NCBI GenBank assembly: GCA_023384675.1
Contig: JAHDVK010000021.1
Span: forward strand, 31,624-95,623
Reading direction: 5' to 3'
Origin: Bryobacteraceae bacterium
GTDB taxonomy: Bacteria; Acidobacteriota; Terriglobia; Bryobacterales; Bryobacteraceae
Length of the DNA: 64,000 bases
The translations under genes were made by a program, and so were the position numbers. Positions within the stretch are counted from its first letter, which is position 1. The number at the start of each line of letters is the position of its first letter. Under the pieces are notes generated by a model. It ran no database searches. It was given only the letters and a program-made list of their open reading frames with translations, and was not told the DNA's origin. Of the stretch, positions 16,866 to 24,790 are shown piece after piece.

Positions 16866-18104
16866 ATGTCTTATTTTGAATTACTGCGCGGCCACCGCGG
16901 ACTATTAAGTTTCGGATTATTGACCGCATTTGCGTCGAGCTTCGGGCAGACGTTCTTTATCTCCCTGTTTTTGCCGGGATTTATGGATGCATTCGGCTTG
17001 AATACGGCTTCGCTGGGGGTGCTGTATTCGGTGGCCACGCTGGGTTCGGCGCTGTCGCTGCCGGCGCTGGGGGCGCGGATCGACACGGCGAGTCTGCGGC
17101 GCTACACGGTGGGGGTGACGCTGATGCTCGCGGGGGCGGCGGCGGTGGTGGCGTTCGCGCCGCACTATGTGCTGCTGGGTTTGGGGGTGCTGGGGCTGCG
17201 GCTGTTCGGGCAGGGGCTGATGGGCCACATCTCGCAGACCGTGATGGCGCGGGAGTTCGGAGCGGCGCGCGGCAAGGCGCTGGGGGTAGCGGGGCTGGGG
17301 TATCCGCTGGGCGAGGCGCTGCTGCCGATCGGCTTCGCGGTGCTGCTGCGGTTCGTGGAATGGCGGACGGCGTGGCTGGCGGTGGCGGCGTTTCTGCTGG
17401 CGGCGGTATTGCCCGCGGCATTGCGGTTATTGCGGAATACCGCGCCGGTTGCGGCGGCGCAAACGGCGGAAAAGCGAAGTGGATACAAATTCATGCTGCG
17501 CGATGCGCGGCTGGCTTTTTACTTGCCTGCAATTCTGGTGGCGCCGTTCGCGATGACGGGATTGTTCCTGTATCAGACGGTAATTGCGCAACGGAAGGGC
17601 TGGGCGCCGGAGTGGATCGCGGCGGCGTTTGTGGTATTTGCGATCTCGCGCGCGAGTTCATCGGTGTTGATCGGACCGTGGATCGACCGGTTCACGGCGC
17701 TCCGGCTGCTGCCGGCCTATGCGCTGCCGATGGGGCTGGGGGCGCTGTTGCTGGCGGTGGTGGAAGGGCCGTGGGTGGCATTTCCGTACCTGTGCCTGAT
17801 GGGTTTGACGGCGGGCTTCCACGGCAGCGTGGCCGCGGCGATGTGGGCCGAATTGTACGGACCGGAGAACGTGGGCCGGGCGAGGAGCGTGGCGTCGAGC
17901 CTGGCGGTGTTCAGCACGGCGGCGTGTCCGGCGCTGATGGGCTGGATGTTTGAACGGGGTGTTTCGCTGGACGCGATGCTGTTTGGCGGAGCGGCGATCG
18001 TGGCGGTGGTGTCCGGGTTGGCGATGGCGCCGCAGTTCGCGGCTTATGGCGCTTCGCGGGGCATGCCGGTGGCGGGCCAGCCGAGGACGGCCGAACGGCC
18101 GTAG
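16866..18104 (+). CDS. Major facilitator superfamily transporter
   Basis: 412 residues from ATG 16866 (MSYFELLRG; a TTG at 16827 is less likely). About 12 transmembrane helices; SFGQTFFISLFLPGF in helix 1, the A-motif-like LGARIDTASLRRYT after helix 2 and PWIDRFTALRLLP in the second half. The pattern resembles the oxalate/formate-antiporter-like or YbfB-like MFS groups but the substrate cannot be assigned. The 66-base gap upstream contains a small ACCCG/CGGGT hairpin and no clear promoter. Its 3' end overlaps the convergent SpoIID gene by 61 bases. Confidence 0.88.
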   Translation: MSYFELLRGHRGLLSFGLLTAFASSFGQTFFISLFLPGFMDAFGLNTASLGVLYSVATLGSALSLPALGARIDTASLRRYTVGVTLMLAGAAAVVAFAPHYVLLGLGVLGLRLFGQGLMGHISQTVMAREFGAARGKALGVAGLGYPLGEALLPIGFAVLLRFVEWRTAWLAVAAFLLAAVLPAALRLLRNTAPVAAAQTAEKRSGYKFMLRDARLAFYLPAILVAPFAMTGLFLYQTVIAQRKGWAPEWIAAAFVVFAISRASSSVLIGPWIDRFTALRLLPAYALPMGLGALLLAVVEGPWVAFPYLCLMGLTAGFHGSVAAAMWAELYGPENVGRARSVASSLAVFSTAACPALMGWMFERGVSLDAMLFGGAAIVAVVSGLAMAPQFAAYGASRGMPVAGQPRTAERP

Positions 18105-19450
18105 CGGGCCACCATCGAGGCGACGGCGGCGCGGGCGTTGGCGTAGGCGGCGCGGAGTTCGGCTTCGGAGGCGGGATTCAGCAGGCGGGCTTCGGTGCGG
18201 GGATCGAGCGGAGCGGGTTGGGTGACGGGCTGTTCGAGCCAGAGCGCGAGTCCTTCCTGAAACCAGCGCGGCAGACGGACGCCGGGCGCGGGGGCGAGCG
18301 CAAGATGGAGCATTTCATGGAGCAGCACCGCGGCGAGGCGGTTCTCCGCAGCGAGGCGCGCGGGGGGTTGCAGGCGGATGACGTTGCCGCGGGTGGAGGC
18401 GGCGATGAAACCTGCATCGCCGCTGGCGTCGCGGAAGGCGGCGACAGTGGGATAGACGCGGACGACGGGGCGGGCGGAGATGCGGCGGCCGGTGAGGCGT
18501 TCGGCTTCGCGGAGGGCGCGTCCGGCTAGGGCCGGGACTTCATTTTCGGCGGCGGCGCCGGAGCCGTAAACGTCAACCGATTCAGTGTGCAGAGGGCGCC
18601 AGGGGACGGGATGGCGGACGTGCGTGCCCGGGAAGTAGGCTTCGAGGATTTGCGGGTAGGTGTGGCCCGCTTTGCCGCGTTCCTCGGCACCGGTCTGGCA
18701 GAGGCCTACGCCGTGGCCCGCGCCCCAGCCTTCGATGAGGACGCCGGCTCCTTCGACGCGTAAGTCATAGAGGCGGCTGCGGATATGGTCCCAGCCGAGG
18801 GCGCGGCCGGCTTGCAGGTGGAAGATTTCGGCGTCGATGGGGCCCCGATTCGAGCGCAGCGTGGCGGCGCGGCCGGAGGCGGTGCGGCGGGCGATGGCGA
18901 GCGAGGTGAGGCTGGGGAAGCCGAGGGCGCGGGCGAGTTGATCCAAGGTAAGGCGGGCGCGCCAGGGCTGGCGGCCTGCGGAGAGGCAGTAGGTGTCTTC
19001 GCCGCCCTGGAGCCACGGGCGGGCGGCCGCGGGCCAGACGGCGCCGGCGGCTTCGCGGCGGCCTCCGCAATGGCGGCTGTGAAAGACTTCGGCGGGGCGG
19101 CCGCCGGCTTCGAGGACGAGGCCTTCGGTATCGGCGGCGATCTGGCGGAGGCGGGCTGGGACGTTTTGAATCAACAACTTCTGGCAGTGGGTGGTTTCGC
19201 AGAAGTCGAAGCCTTCGGCGCGGTGGCGGCCTGCGTTCACGCGGGCGTAGGTGCGGATGGTGATGGCCATGGCCTTAAGGGCTTCGGCGGAGGTGAAACC
19301 GCCCGCTTCGCCCGCGAGGGCGGCGGCGACGTAGTCTTCGCGGTGGAGGACGAGGGGTTCGGGCGAGGAGGCGGTTTTGACGCGGTAGAAGGGTGAATTT
19401 TGCGCCAAAATTGCGCCCAAAAGCGTGAAAAAGAGCGTCAGGAAGCGCAT
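18044..19450 (-). CDS. SpoIID/LytB domain fused to a gluzincin-like peptidase
   Basis: 468 residues with a signal peptide (MRFLTLFFTLLGAILAQ). Residues about 30-280 are a SpoIID domain: LAGEAGGFTSAEALKAMAIT with the catalytic-type Glu48, and GWGAGHGVGLCQTGA. SpoIID is a peptidoglycan lytic transglycosylase or amidase enhancer. Residues about 320-440 carry LLHEMLHLAL (HExxH 378-382) and RWFQEGLALW with Glu399, the zinc ligands of the MA-like gluzincins. The combination suggests an exported cell-wall enzyme with an added metallopeptidase. The start overlaps the upstream transpeptidase gene by 13 bases. The bacterium shows no sporulation genes here, so a growth or division role is more likely. 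Confidence 0.85.
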   Translation of the reverse strand: MRFLTLFFTLLGAILAQNSPFYRVKTASSPEPLVLHREDYVAAALAGEAGGFTSAEALKAMAITIRTYARVNAGRHRAEGFDFCETTHCQKLLIQNVPARLRQIAADTEGLVLEAGGRPAEVFHSRHCGGRREAAGAVWPAAARPWLQGGEDTYCLSAGRQPWRARLTLDQLARALGFPSLTSLAIARRTASGRAATLRSNRGPIDAEIFHLQAGRALGWDHIRSRLYDLRVEGAGVLIEGWGAGHGVGLCQTGAEERGKAGHTYPQILEAYFPGTHVRHPVPWRPLHTESVDVYGSGAAAENEVPALAGRALREAERLTGRRISARPVVRVYPTVAAFRDASGDAGFIAASTRGNVIRLQPPARLAAENRLAAVLLHEMLHLALAPAPGVRLPRWFQEGLALWLEQPVTQPAPLDPRTEARLLNPASEAELRAAYANARAAVASMVARYGRSAVLGWPATGMPREAP

Positions 19451-20139
19451 TTTTCAAAGATTTTCGCGGCGAGCGGAGCGGCATCGGCGCCGCCTGCGCC
19501 GCCGGGCAGAGCGACTACAAGGAGCATCCGCCGGTCGAAGCCTGCGAACCAGGAAGCTTCGCGAGAGGTGCCGGTTTTGCCGCCCAGCGCGGGCCGCGCG
19601 GCGTGGGCGGTGCCTTCGGCGACGGCGAGGGCAAGGCCCGCGCGGATGGGTTCGGTGGCGCTGTGGAGCAAGCGCAGGTAGGCGCGGGCGAGCCAGGCGG
19701 GGGTGACGCGGATGCCGCGCGCGCCGAGGGCGAGGAGTTGGAGGTCTTCGGGGGTGGCGGGCGCGGAGAATTCGGCGCCGGCGAGGGCGGCGGTCAGTTT
19801 GCGGGGGTCGAGCAGGGCGGCGCGCTGGGCGAACCAGGAGTTACAGCTCAGGGCGAGGGCTTCGGCGGCGTTGAGCGGAGCGGTCTGGGGCGTGTGGGTG
19901 CAATCGAGGCGGACGCCATTGATGAGAAGGCGGCGGGCGCAAGGGAGAGCGGCATCGAGGGGATCAAGGGTGGCGAGGACCAGGGGTTTCAGAACGGAGC
20001 CGGGGGCGGCGGCCCAGGATTTGACGAGGTCGGGGCGCCAGTGGGCGAGGGGTTTGCCGGTGGCGAGGTCGAGGGCGGTGGCGCAGCCGGGGAGGCCGCG
20101 GAAGGCGGCGCGGAGGGCGGCTTCGGCGCGGGCGTTCAT
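19438..20139 (-). CDS. Minimal penicillin-binding transpeptidase domain protein
   Basis: 233 residues. All three serine-transpeptidase motifs are present: PGSVLKP (Ser48, Lys51), SCN (98-100) and GGKTGTS (Lys188-Gly190). Spacing is normal, but little outside the catalytic core remains: no transglycosylase, dimerisation or PASTA domain. No signal peptide or membrane anchor is visible at the N-terminus, and the codons upstream of the ATG do not encode one. Known homologues cross-link or trim peptidoglycan or act as beta-lactam sensors in the periplasm, so the lack of an export signal is odd. Start ATG overlaps the stop of the thioesterase gene (ATGA); the downstream SpoIID gene overlaps by 13 bases. 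Confidence 0.8.
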   Translation of the reverse strand: MNARAEAALRAAFRGLPGCATALDLATGKPLAHWRPDLVKSWAAAPGSVLKPLVLATLDPLDAALPCARRLLINGVRLDCTHTPQTAPLNAAEALALSCNSWFAQRAALLDPRKLTAALAGAEFSAPATPEDLQLLALGARGIRVTPAWLARAYLRLLHSATEPIRAGLALAVAEGTAHAARPALGGKTGTSREASWFAGFDRRMLLVVALPGGAGGADAAPLAAKIFEKCAS

Positions 20140-20570
20140 GGCGCCAGTCCAAAAAGGGAGAAGTATTTGGGAGGTATTTTGACCGGGCGTCCGTTGAAGT
20201 CGATCATGATGTGGCGTGTTTCGCCGGTGGCGAAGACCTCGCCGGTGAGTTCGTGGCGGATTTCGTAGGCGAAGGTGACCATGCGGGGGTGGGCGTGGGC
20301 GACCCAGGCTTTGGCGACGATCTCGTCGTCGTAGCGCGCGGGGGCGCGGTAGCGGCAGCTGACTTCGGCGACGGCGAGGCGGAGCTGGTCGTCGCGTTCG
20401 ATGTCGCGGTAGCGGAAGCCGCGGACGCGGCAGAGCTCGGTGCGGGCCATTTCCATCCAGACGAGATAGTTGGCGTGGTAGACAACGCCCATCTGATCGG
20501 TTTCGGCGTAGCGGACGCGGGTGCGGATTTCGGCGAAACCGGGCGCGGAGGTTGTGGACTCAGGGGACAT
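20136..20570 (-). CDS. Acyl-CoA thioesterase, YbgC/4-hydroxybenzoyl-CoA thioesterase family
   Basis: 144 residues of hotdog fold. RYAETDQMGVVYHANYLVWME holds the catalytic Asp and the conserved His/Asn, followed by ARTELCRVRGFRY. Such enzymes hydrolyse short or branched acyl-CoA; YbgC-type members associate with envelope (Tol-Pal) loci or phospholipid metabolism. The ATG at 20570 is used because the N-terminus then matches family length; longer ORF extension upstream is low-complexity. First gene of the three-gene minus-strand cluster leading to the cell-wall enzymes. Confidence 0.92.
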   Translation of the reverse strand: MSPESTTSAPGFAEIRTRVRYAETDQMGVVYHANYLVWMEMARTELCRVRGFRYRDIERDDQLRLAVAEVSCRYRAPARYDDEIVAKAWVAHAHPRMVTFAYEIRHELTGEVFATGETRHIMIDFNGRPVKIPPKYFSLFGLAP

Positions 20571-20628
20571 GGTCAAGAACACATTGTGACAAAGGGAACC
20601 GGGGGGCGGCGGGGACGCGTCTGTTAGC

Positions 20629-21357
20629 ATGGCGGTTAGCGTGAAGATACGAGTCTTGTTTTTTGGCCAGTTGAAGGATGTGACGGGCGCGGCGGAGCGG
20701 GTGCTGGAGGCGCCGGAGGGCGCGACGGCGGCGTCGGTTTTCGAGCAGTTGGCGGCGGAGCATCCGCGGCTGGCGGCGCTGCGGGCGAGCATCCTGATCG
20801 CGGTGAACGAGGAGTTTGCGAAAGGCGAAAGGGCGCTGCGCGAGGGCGACGAAGTGGCGTTTCTGCCGCCGGTGAGCGGGGGCGCGGGTGGGTGGGTGCG
20901 GTCCGTGGAGGATGAGGAGGGGCATTTTTTCGCATTGACGCGGGAGCGGATCGATTCGGCGGCGCTGGCGGCGCGGCTGGTGCGCGATTCCGACGGCGCG
21001 GTGGTGACATTCGAGGGCGTGGTGCGGAACGAGAGCGGCGGGCGGCCGACGAAGTTCCTCGATTACGAGGGTTACGAGCCGATGGCGTTGAAGGTGATGG
21101 AGGAGATCGGGCGCGAGATGGCGGCGCGGCATGGGATAGGACGGATCGCGATTGTTCACCGGCTTGGGCGGATGGAGATTGGCGAAGCGAGCGTGAGCGT
21201 GGTGGCGACGTCGCCACACCGGGCGGCGGCGTTCGATGCGGTGCGCGAGGCGATGGATTTCTTGAAGACGCGAGTGCCGATCTGGAAGAAGGAGCATTTC
21301 GTGGATGGCGAGGTGTGGGTGGAGGGCGCATGGGACGCATCGCTGCCGCGACCGTAG
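20629..21357 (+). CDS. Molybdopterin synthase MoaD-MoaE fusion
   Basis: 242 residues. Residues 1-85 are a MoaD ubiquitin-like sulfur carrier (KIRVLFFGQLKDVTG through VAFLPPVSGG), and about 90-235 are MoaE (TFEGVVRNESGG, LDYEGYEPMALKVM, IVHRLGRMEIGE, RVPIWKKEHFVDG with the catalytic lysines). Together they insert two sulfurs into precursor Z to form molybdopterin in the cytoplasm. In separate MoaD the C-terminal Gly-Gly must be free for thiocarboxylation; here Gly84-Gly85 is internal, as in mycobacterial MoaX, so proteolytic release is expected. No other moa gene is nearby. The stop lies 28 bases inside the next gene. Confidence 0.94.
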   Translation: MAVSVKIRVLFFGQLKDVTGAAERVLEAPEGATAASVFEQLAAEHPRLAALRASILIAVNEEFAKGERALREGDEVAFLPPVSGGAGGWVRSVEDEEGHFFALTRERIDSAALAARLVRDSDGAVVTFEGVVRNESGGRPTKFLDYEGYEPMALKVMEEIGREMAARHGIGRIAIVHRLGRMEIGEASVSVVATSPHRAAAFDAVREAMDFLKTRVPIWKKEHFVDGEVWVEGAWDASLPRP

Positions 21358-22283
21358 CGCTGGCGCTGCTGGCGCCTGGAGTGGGTGCGCAGCAGGAGCA
21401 GGAGCCGGAGCCGACTTTTAGGGTTGATGTGCGGCTGGTGCGGATGCTGGCGACGGTCAAGAATCCGATGGGGGCACTAGTGGGCGGGCTCGAGAAGAGC
21501 GAATTTCGGGTCTATGACAACGGCGTCAGGCAGGAGATCGCGATTTTCGAGCGGAGAACGGAACAGCCGCTGAGCATCGCGGTGCTGGTGGATACGAGCT
21601 TTTCGACGGTGCGCGAGCGGCGTTACGAACTGGATAGCATTCAGCGGTTTCTGCGGGCGCTGCTGCGGGAGGGCAACGAGGAGGATCAGGCGGCGCTGTA
21701 CAGCTTCAGCACCAGTGTCACGCTGCAGACGAATTATACGAGGGATTTGCGGAAGCTGGAGCGGGGGTTGAAGTCGTTGAAGAGCGAAGGCGCGACGGCG
21801 GTGTTCGATTCGATTTATCTCGCGGCGGAGGAGATGAAGCGGCGCGAGGGACGGCACGTGGTGCTGGTGGTGAGCGACGGGGCGGACACGGCGAGCCGGG
21901 TGAAGTTCGAGGAAGCGCTGGAGGCGCTGCACGACGTGGACGCGGTGCTGTACTCGGTGCTGGTGACGCCGGTGCGCGGCTCGGCGGGGCGGAATCTGCG
22001 CGGGGAGAACGCGCTGGCGACGTTCGCGCAGTGGACCGGGGGAAAGATGTTTACGCCGGCTTTGGGGGCGGGCATCGACGAAGCATTCAGCGAGATTTTG
22101 CGGGATTTGAGGACGCAGTATTTGCTCGGGTTTTATTCACGGGGGGTGCCGCCGTCGAAGGAGCGGTTTCACCGGGTGCGGCTGGAGGTGGACCGCGAGG
22201 GACACAGCGTTTCGGCGCGGAACGGATATTTTTCGGACGATGTGATGGAGACCCCGGCGGCAGGGCCGCAGCGGAAGCCCTGA
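21330..22283 (+). CDS. VWA-domain protein of the acidobacterial type, exported
   Basis: 317 residues from ATG 21330 with a signal peptide (MGRIAAATVALALLAPGVGAQ). A short beta-rich N-terminal part (FRVDVRLVRMLATVKN, EFRVYDNGVRQEI) precedes the von Willebrand A domain: SIAVLVDTSFSTVRER is the MIDAS-like motif (DTSFS rather than DxSxS), then VVLVVSDGADTAS. It ends with TQYLLGFYSRG and HRVRLEVDR, the features of the VWFA-related domain common in Acidobacteria. Function is unknown, presumably protein-protein interaction in the periplasm. It overlaps the moaD-moaE gene by 28 bases. Confidence 0.88.
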   Translation: MGRIAAATVALALLAPGVGAQQEQEPEPTFRVDVRLVRMLATVKNPMGALVGGLEKSEFRVYDNGVRQEIAIFERRTEQPLSIAVLVDTSFSTVRERRYELDSIQRFLRALLREGNEEDQAALYSFSTSVTLQTNYTRDLRKLERGLKSLKSEGATAVFDSIYLAAEEMKRREGRHVVLVVSDGADTASRVKFEEALEALHDVDAVLYSVLVTPVRGSAGRNLRGENALATFAQWTGGKMFTPALGAGIDEAFSEILRDLRTQYLLGFYSRGVPPSKERFHRVRLEVDREGHSVSARNGYFSDDVMETPAAGPQRKP

Positions 22284-22294
22284 TACACTGAGGA

Positions 22295-22543
22295 ATGAAC
22301 GAGGAGCGATCCGGATTGCCAAAATCGAAAGCCCCCGCGCAAACATTCGAGGAAGTGGCGTATCTGCGCCGATTAACCGAGAACGGCCTGCCGGTGTGCG
22401 TGAAGCTCGAAGATGGAGAAGAGCACCGCGGCGTGATTGAATTCTGGGACGCCGGCTTTATCCGGCTGAATCGCGACGACGGCGCGAAGCTGTTTATCTA
22501 CAAGCACGACATCCGCTACCTCTACGAACTGGACGAGGACTGA
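22295..22543 (+). CDS. Hfq-like Sm-fold RNA-binding protein
   Basis: 82 residues. After a short N-terminal arm (FEEVAYLRRLTENG) comes a compact Sm fold: VCVKLEDGEEHRGVIEFWDAG (Sm1-like) and LFIYKHDIRYLYE, whose Y-K-H (69-71) is the Hfq Sm2 signature. The usual Hfq Gln8 arm and the C-terminal tail are missing, and a D-E-D end replaces them. Likely hexameric RNA chaperone for small RNA-mRNA pairing; this acidobacterial variant is less studied than the enterobacterial one. Start 11 bases after the VWA stop. Confidence 0.82.
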   Translation: MNEERSGLPKSKAPAQTFEEVAYLRRLTENGLPVCVKLEDGEEHRGVIEFWDAGFIRLNRDDGAKLFIYKHDIRYLYELDED

Positions 22544-22572
22544 AGCCGCGGCGGCGGCCCCCAATCATCCCT

Positions 22573-23394
22573 ATGGCTGAATACCTGGAAACCGCGGTTG
22601 AGATTGCGCGCGAGGCGGGTTCGCTGCTTTCGCATTTTTATGAAAGGCGCATCGGTTTTGAATTGAAAGGCGCGTTCGACCTGGTGACGGAAGCGGACCG
22701 GCAGAGCGAAGCGCTGGTGGTGGAGCGGTTGCGGAGCCATTTTCCTTCGCACGCGGTGCTGGGCGAGGAGGGCGGGTTGAGGGAGGCCACCTCGGAGTTC
22801 CGCTGGTATGTGGATCCGCTGGACGGGACGACGAACTTCGCGCACGGGTTTCCGATGTTCAACGTGACACTGGCGCTGGAACGGGCCGGGGAGATGATTT
22901 GCGGGGTGGTGTACGACCCGCTGCGGCAGGAGATGTTCGCGGCGGAGCGGGGCGGGGGGGCGTTTCTGAACGGGCGGCGGATCCGGGTGTCGAAGGTGGC
23001 GACCATCGACGACGCGCTGCTGGCGACAGGTTTTCCGTCGCGCAAGCGGCATGAGAACATCAACGTGCATTTCTTCCACCAGGCGGCGATGGTGACGCAC
23101 GGGGTGAGGCGCGCGGGGGCGGCGGCGACGGATCTGGCGTATGTGGCGTGCGGGCGGCTGGATGGGTTTTGGGAGTTTGGCTTGAACCCGTGGGACATGG
23201 CGGCAGGGCTGTTGCTGGTGGATGAGGCGGGCGGGCGGACGTCGGATATGAAGGGCGGGGCGGCTTCGGTTCAGGGGGAGCACGTGGCGGTGAGCAACGG
23301 AGCGATCCACGCCGGGCTGCTGGAGTTGTTCGCGGAAGTGTTCGCGGGACGGTACCGGTATCCGATGCCGCCGGTGATTCCGGCGGCGAATTAG
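22573..23394 (+). CDS. suhB: Inositol-1-monophosphatase (SuhB/ImpA) family
   Basis: 273 residues. The Mg-dependent phosphatase motifs are present in order: DLVTEADRQSE, VLGEEGG, WYVDPLDGTTNFAHGFP (catalytic DPLDGT), and LNPWDMAAGLLLVDEAGG. It hydrolyses myo-inositol-1-phosphate and related sugar phosphates in the cytoplasm; in enterobacteria SuhB also joins rRNA antitermination, which is not testable here. Full family length, 29 bases behind the Hfq-like gene. Confidence 0.93.
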   Translation: MAEYLETAVEIAREAGSLLSHFYERRIGFELKGAFDLVTEADRQSEALVVERLRSHFPSHAVLGEEGGLREATSEFRWYVDPLDGTTNFAHGFPMFNVTLALERAGEMICGVVYDPLRQEMFAAERGGGAFLNGRRIRVSKVATIDDALLATGFPSRKRHENINVHFFHQAAMVTHGVRRAGAAATDLAYVACGRLDGFWEFGLNPWDMAAGLLLVDEAGGRTSDMKGGAASVQGEHVAVSNGAIHAGLLELFAEVFAGRYRYPMPPVIPAAN

Positions 23395-23418
23395 CGGCCG
23401 GGCGAGAAAAAGCGTTAC

Positions 23419-23448
23419 TTTACTTCACCTTACCGAAGGTGCTACGCT
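23419..23448 (+). promoter_or_regulatory. Candidate promoter with inverted repeat, nucleoside salvage operon
   Basis: TTTACT (23419-23424) and TACGCT (23443-23448), 18 bases apart, are weak -35/-10 matches in the 66-base gap before the phosphorylase gene. The spacer contains CACCTT/AAGGTG with a 4-base loop (23426-23441), which may be an operator or hairpin. Visual evidence only. Confidence 0.3.
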
Positions 23449-23460
23449 GGCAAATTGACC

Positions 23461-24765
23461 ATGCGTACCGTCGATCTTATCACCCGCAAGCGGAACGGCG
23501 AAGAGCTTCTGCCGGAAGAAGTCACCTGGCTGGTGGAGAGCTACACCCGCGGCGACATCCCCGACTACCAGATGTCCGCTTTTCTGATGGCCGTTTATTT
23601 CGAGAACATGTCGGACCGCGAGGTGGAGGCGATGACCGCCGCCATGCTTGCATCGGGTGGAAAACTCGATCTATCGGACGTGCCGGGGCCGCGGGTGGAC
23701 AAGCACTCGACGGGCGGCGTGGGCGACAAGACGAGCCTGATCGCGGCTCCGCTGGCGGCGGCGGCGGGCGTGGTGGTGCCGATGGTGGCGGGCCGGGCGC
23801 TGGGACACACAGGCGGAACGCTGGACAAGCTGGAAGCGATTCCGGGTTTCAACACGAAGCTGACGATCGACCAGTTCAAGGAGCAGTTGCGCACAACCGG
23901 GATCGCGATCATGGGCCAGACCGAAGAGGTGGCGCCGGCGGACGGGAAGTTGTACTCGCTGCGCGACGCGACGGGCACGGTGGAATCGACGGCGCTAATC
24001 GCGGCATCGATCATGTCGAAGAAGCTGGCGAGTTCGCTGGACGGGCTGGTGCTGGACGTGAAAGTGGGCGCGGGCGCGTTCATGAAGCGGCAGGTGGAGG
24101 CGCGGCGGCTGGCGCAATTGATGACGGCGATCGCGCGGCGGAACGACCTGCGGGCGCAGGCGCTGCTGACGGACATGAACCAGCCGCTGGGCTTCGCGAT
24201 CGGCAACGCGCTGGAAGTGATGGAAGTGTCGCAGACGCTGCTGAACGCGGGTCCGCCGGATCTGACGCGGCTGTCGCTGGAACTGGCGGCTCGGATGATT
24301 TTCCTGGCGAAGCTGACGGAGACCCTGGAGGACGCGCGCGAAGTGGCGCAGGCGCGGCTGCTGGATGGTTCGGGCTTCAAGAAGCTGCGGGACGTGATCG
24401 CGGCGCAGGGCGGCGATCCAATGGTGCTGGACCGCTTCGACATGCTGCCGAATGCGACGGGCGCGATGGAGATCACGGCTCCGCGAGCGGGCTATGTTTC
24501 GGCGATCGACGCGGAGGAGATCGGGCTGGCGTCGTCGATGATCGGCGCGGGCCGCGACACGAAGGAAGACACGATCGATCCGGCGGTGGGCGTGATTTTG
24601 CAGGTGAAAGCGGGCGAGAGGGTGGACGAGGGTGGCGTGCTGTGCCGCATCTATTACACCAAGGAAGACCGGCTGGAGGAAGCGGCAGAGCGCGTGGAAG
24701 ACGCCTTCCGGCTGTCGTCGAATCCGCCGGAGCCGCGCGAACTGATCCTCGAAGTGGTCAGCTAG
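23461..24765 (+). CDS. pdp: Pyrimidine-nucleoside / thymidine phosphorylase
   Basis: 434 residues from ATG 23461. The family signature is clear: MRTVDLITRKRNGEELLPEE, GDIPDYQMSAFLMAVYF, then the phosphate-binding VDKHSTGGVGDKTSL and MVAGRALGHTGGTLDKLE. The C-terminal part has AGYVSAIDAEEIG and the V-G-A-G-R-D-T-K-E-D region. It cleaves uridine, thymidine or deoxyuridine to base plus (deoxy)ribose-1-phosphate. First gene of a run with a CNT transporter, purine nucleoside phosphorylase and cytidine deaminase, which fits nucleoside scavenging. Confidence 0.95.
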   Translation: MRTVDLITRKRNGEELLPEEVTWLVESYTRGDIPDYQMSAFLMAVYFENMSDREVEAMTAAMLASGGKLDLSDVPGPRVDKHSTGGVGDKTSLIAAPLAAAAGVVVPMVAGRALGHTGGTLDKLEAIPGFNTKLTIDQFKEQLRTTGIAIMGQTEEVAPADGKLYSLRDATGTVESTALIAASIMSKKLASSLDGLVLDVKVGAGAFMKRQVEARRLAQLMTAIARRNDLRAQALLTDMNQPLGFAIGNALEVMEVSQTLLNAGPPDLTRLSLELAARMIFLAKLTETLEDAREVAQARLLDGSGFKKLRDVIAAQGGDPMVLDRFDMLPNATGAMEITAPRAGYVSAIDAEEIGLASSMIGAGRDTKEDTIDPAVGVILQVKAGERVDEGGVLCRIYYTKEDRLEEAAERVEDAFRLSSNPPEPRELILEVVS

Positions 24766-24790
24766 CGCTCGCGAAAGGAGCCAGCGCGGC

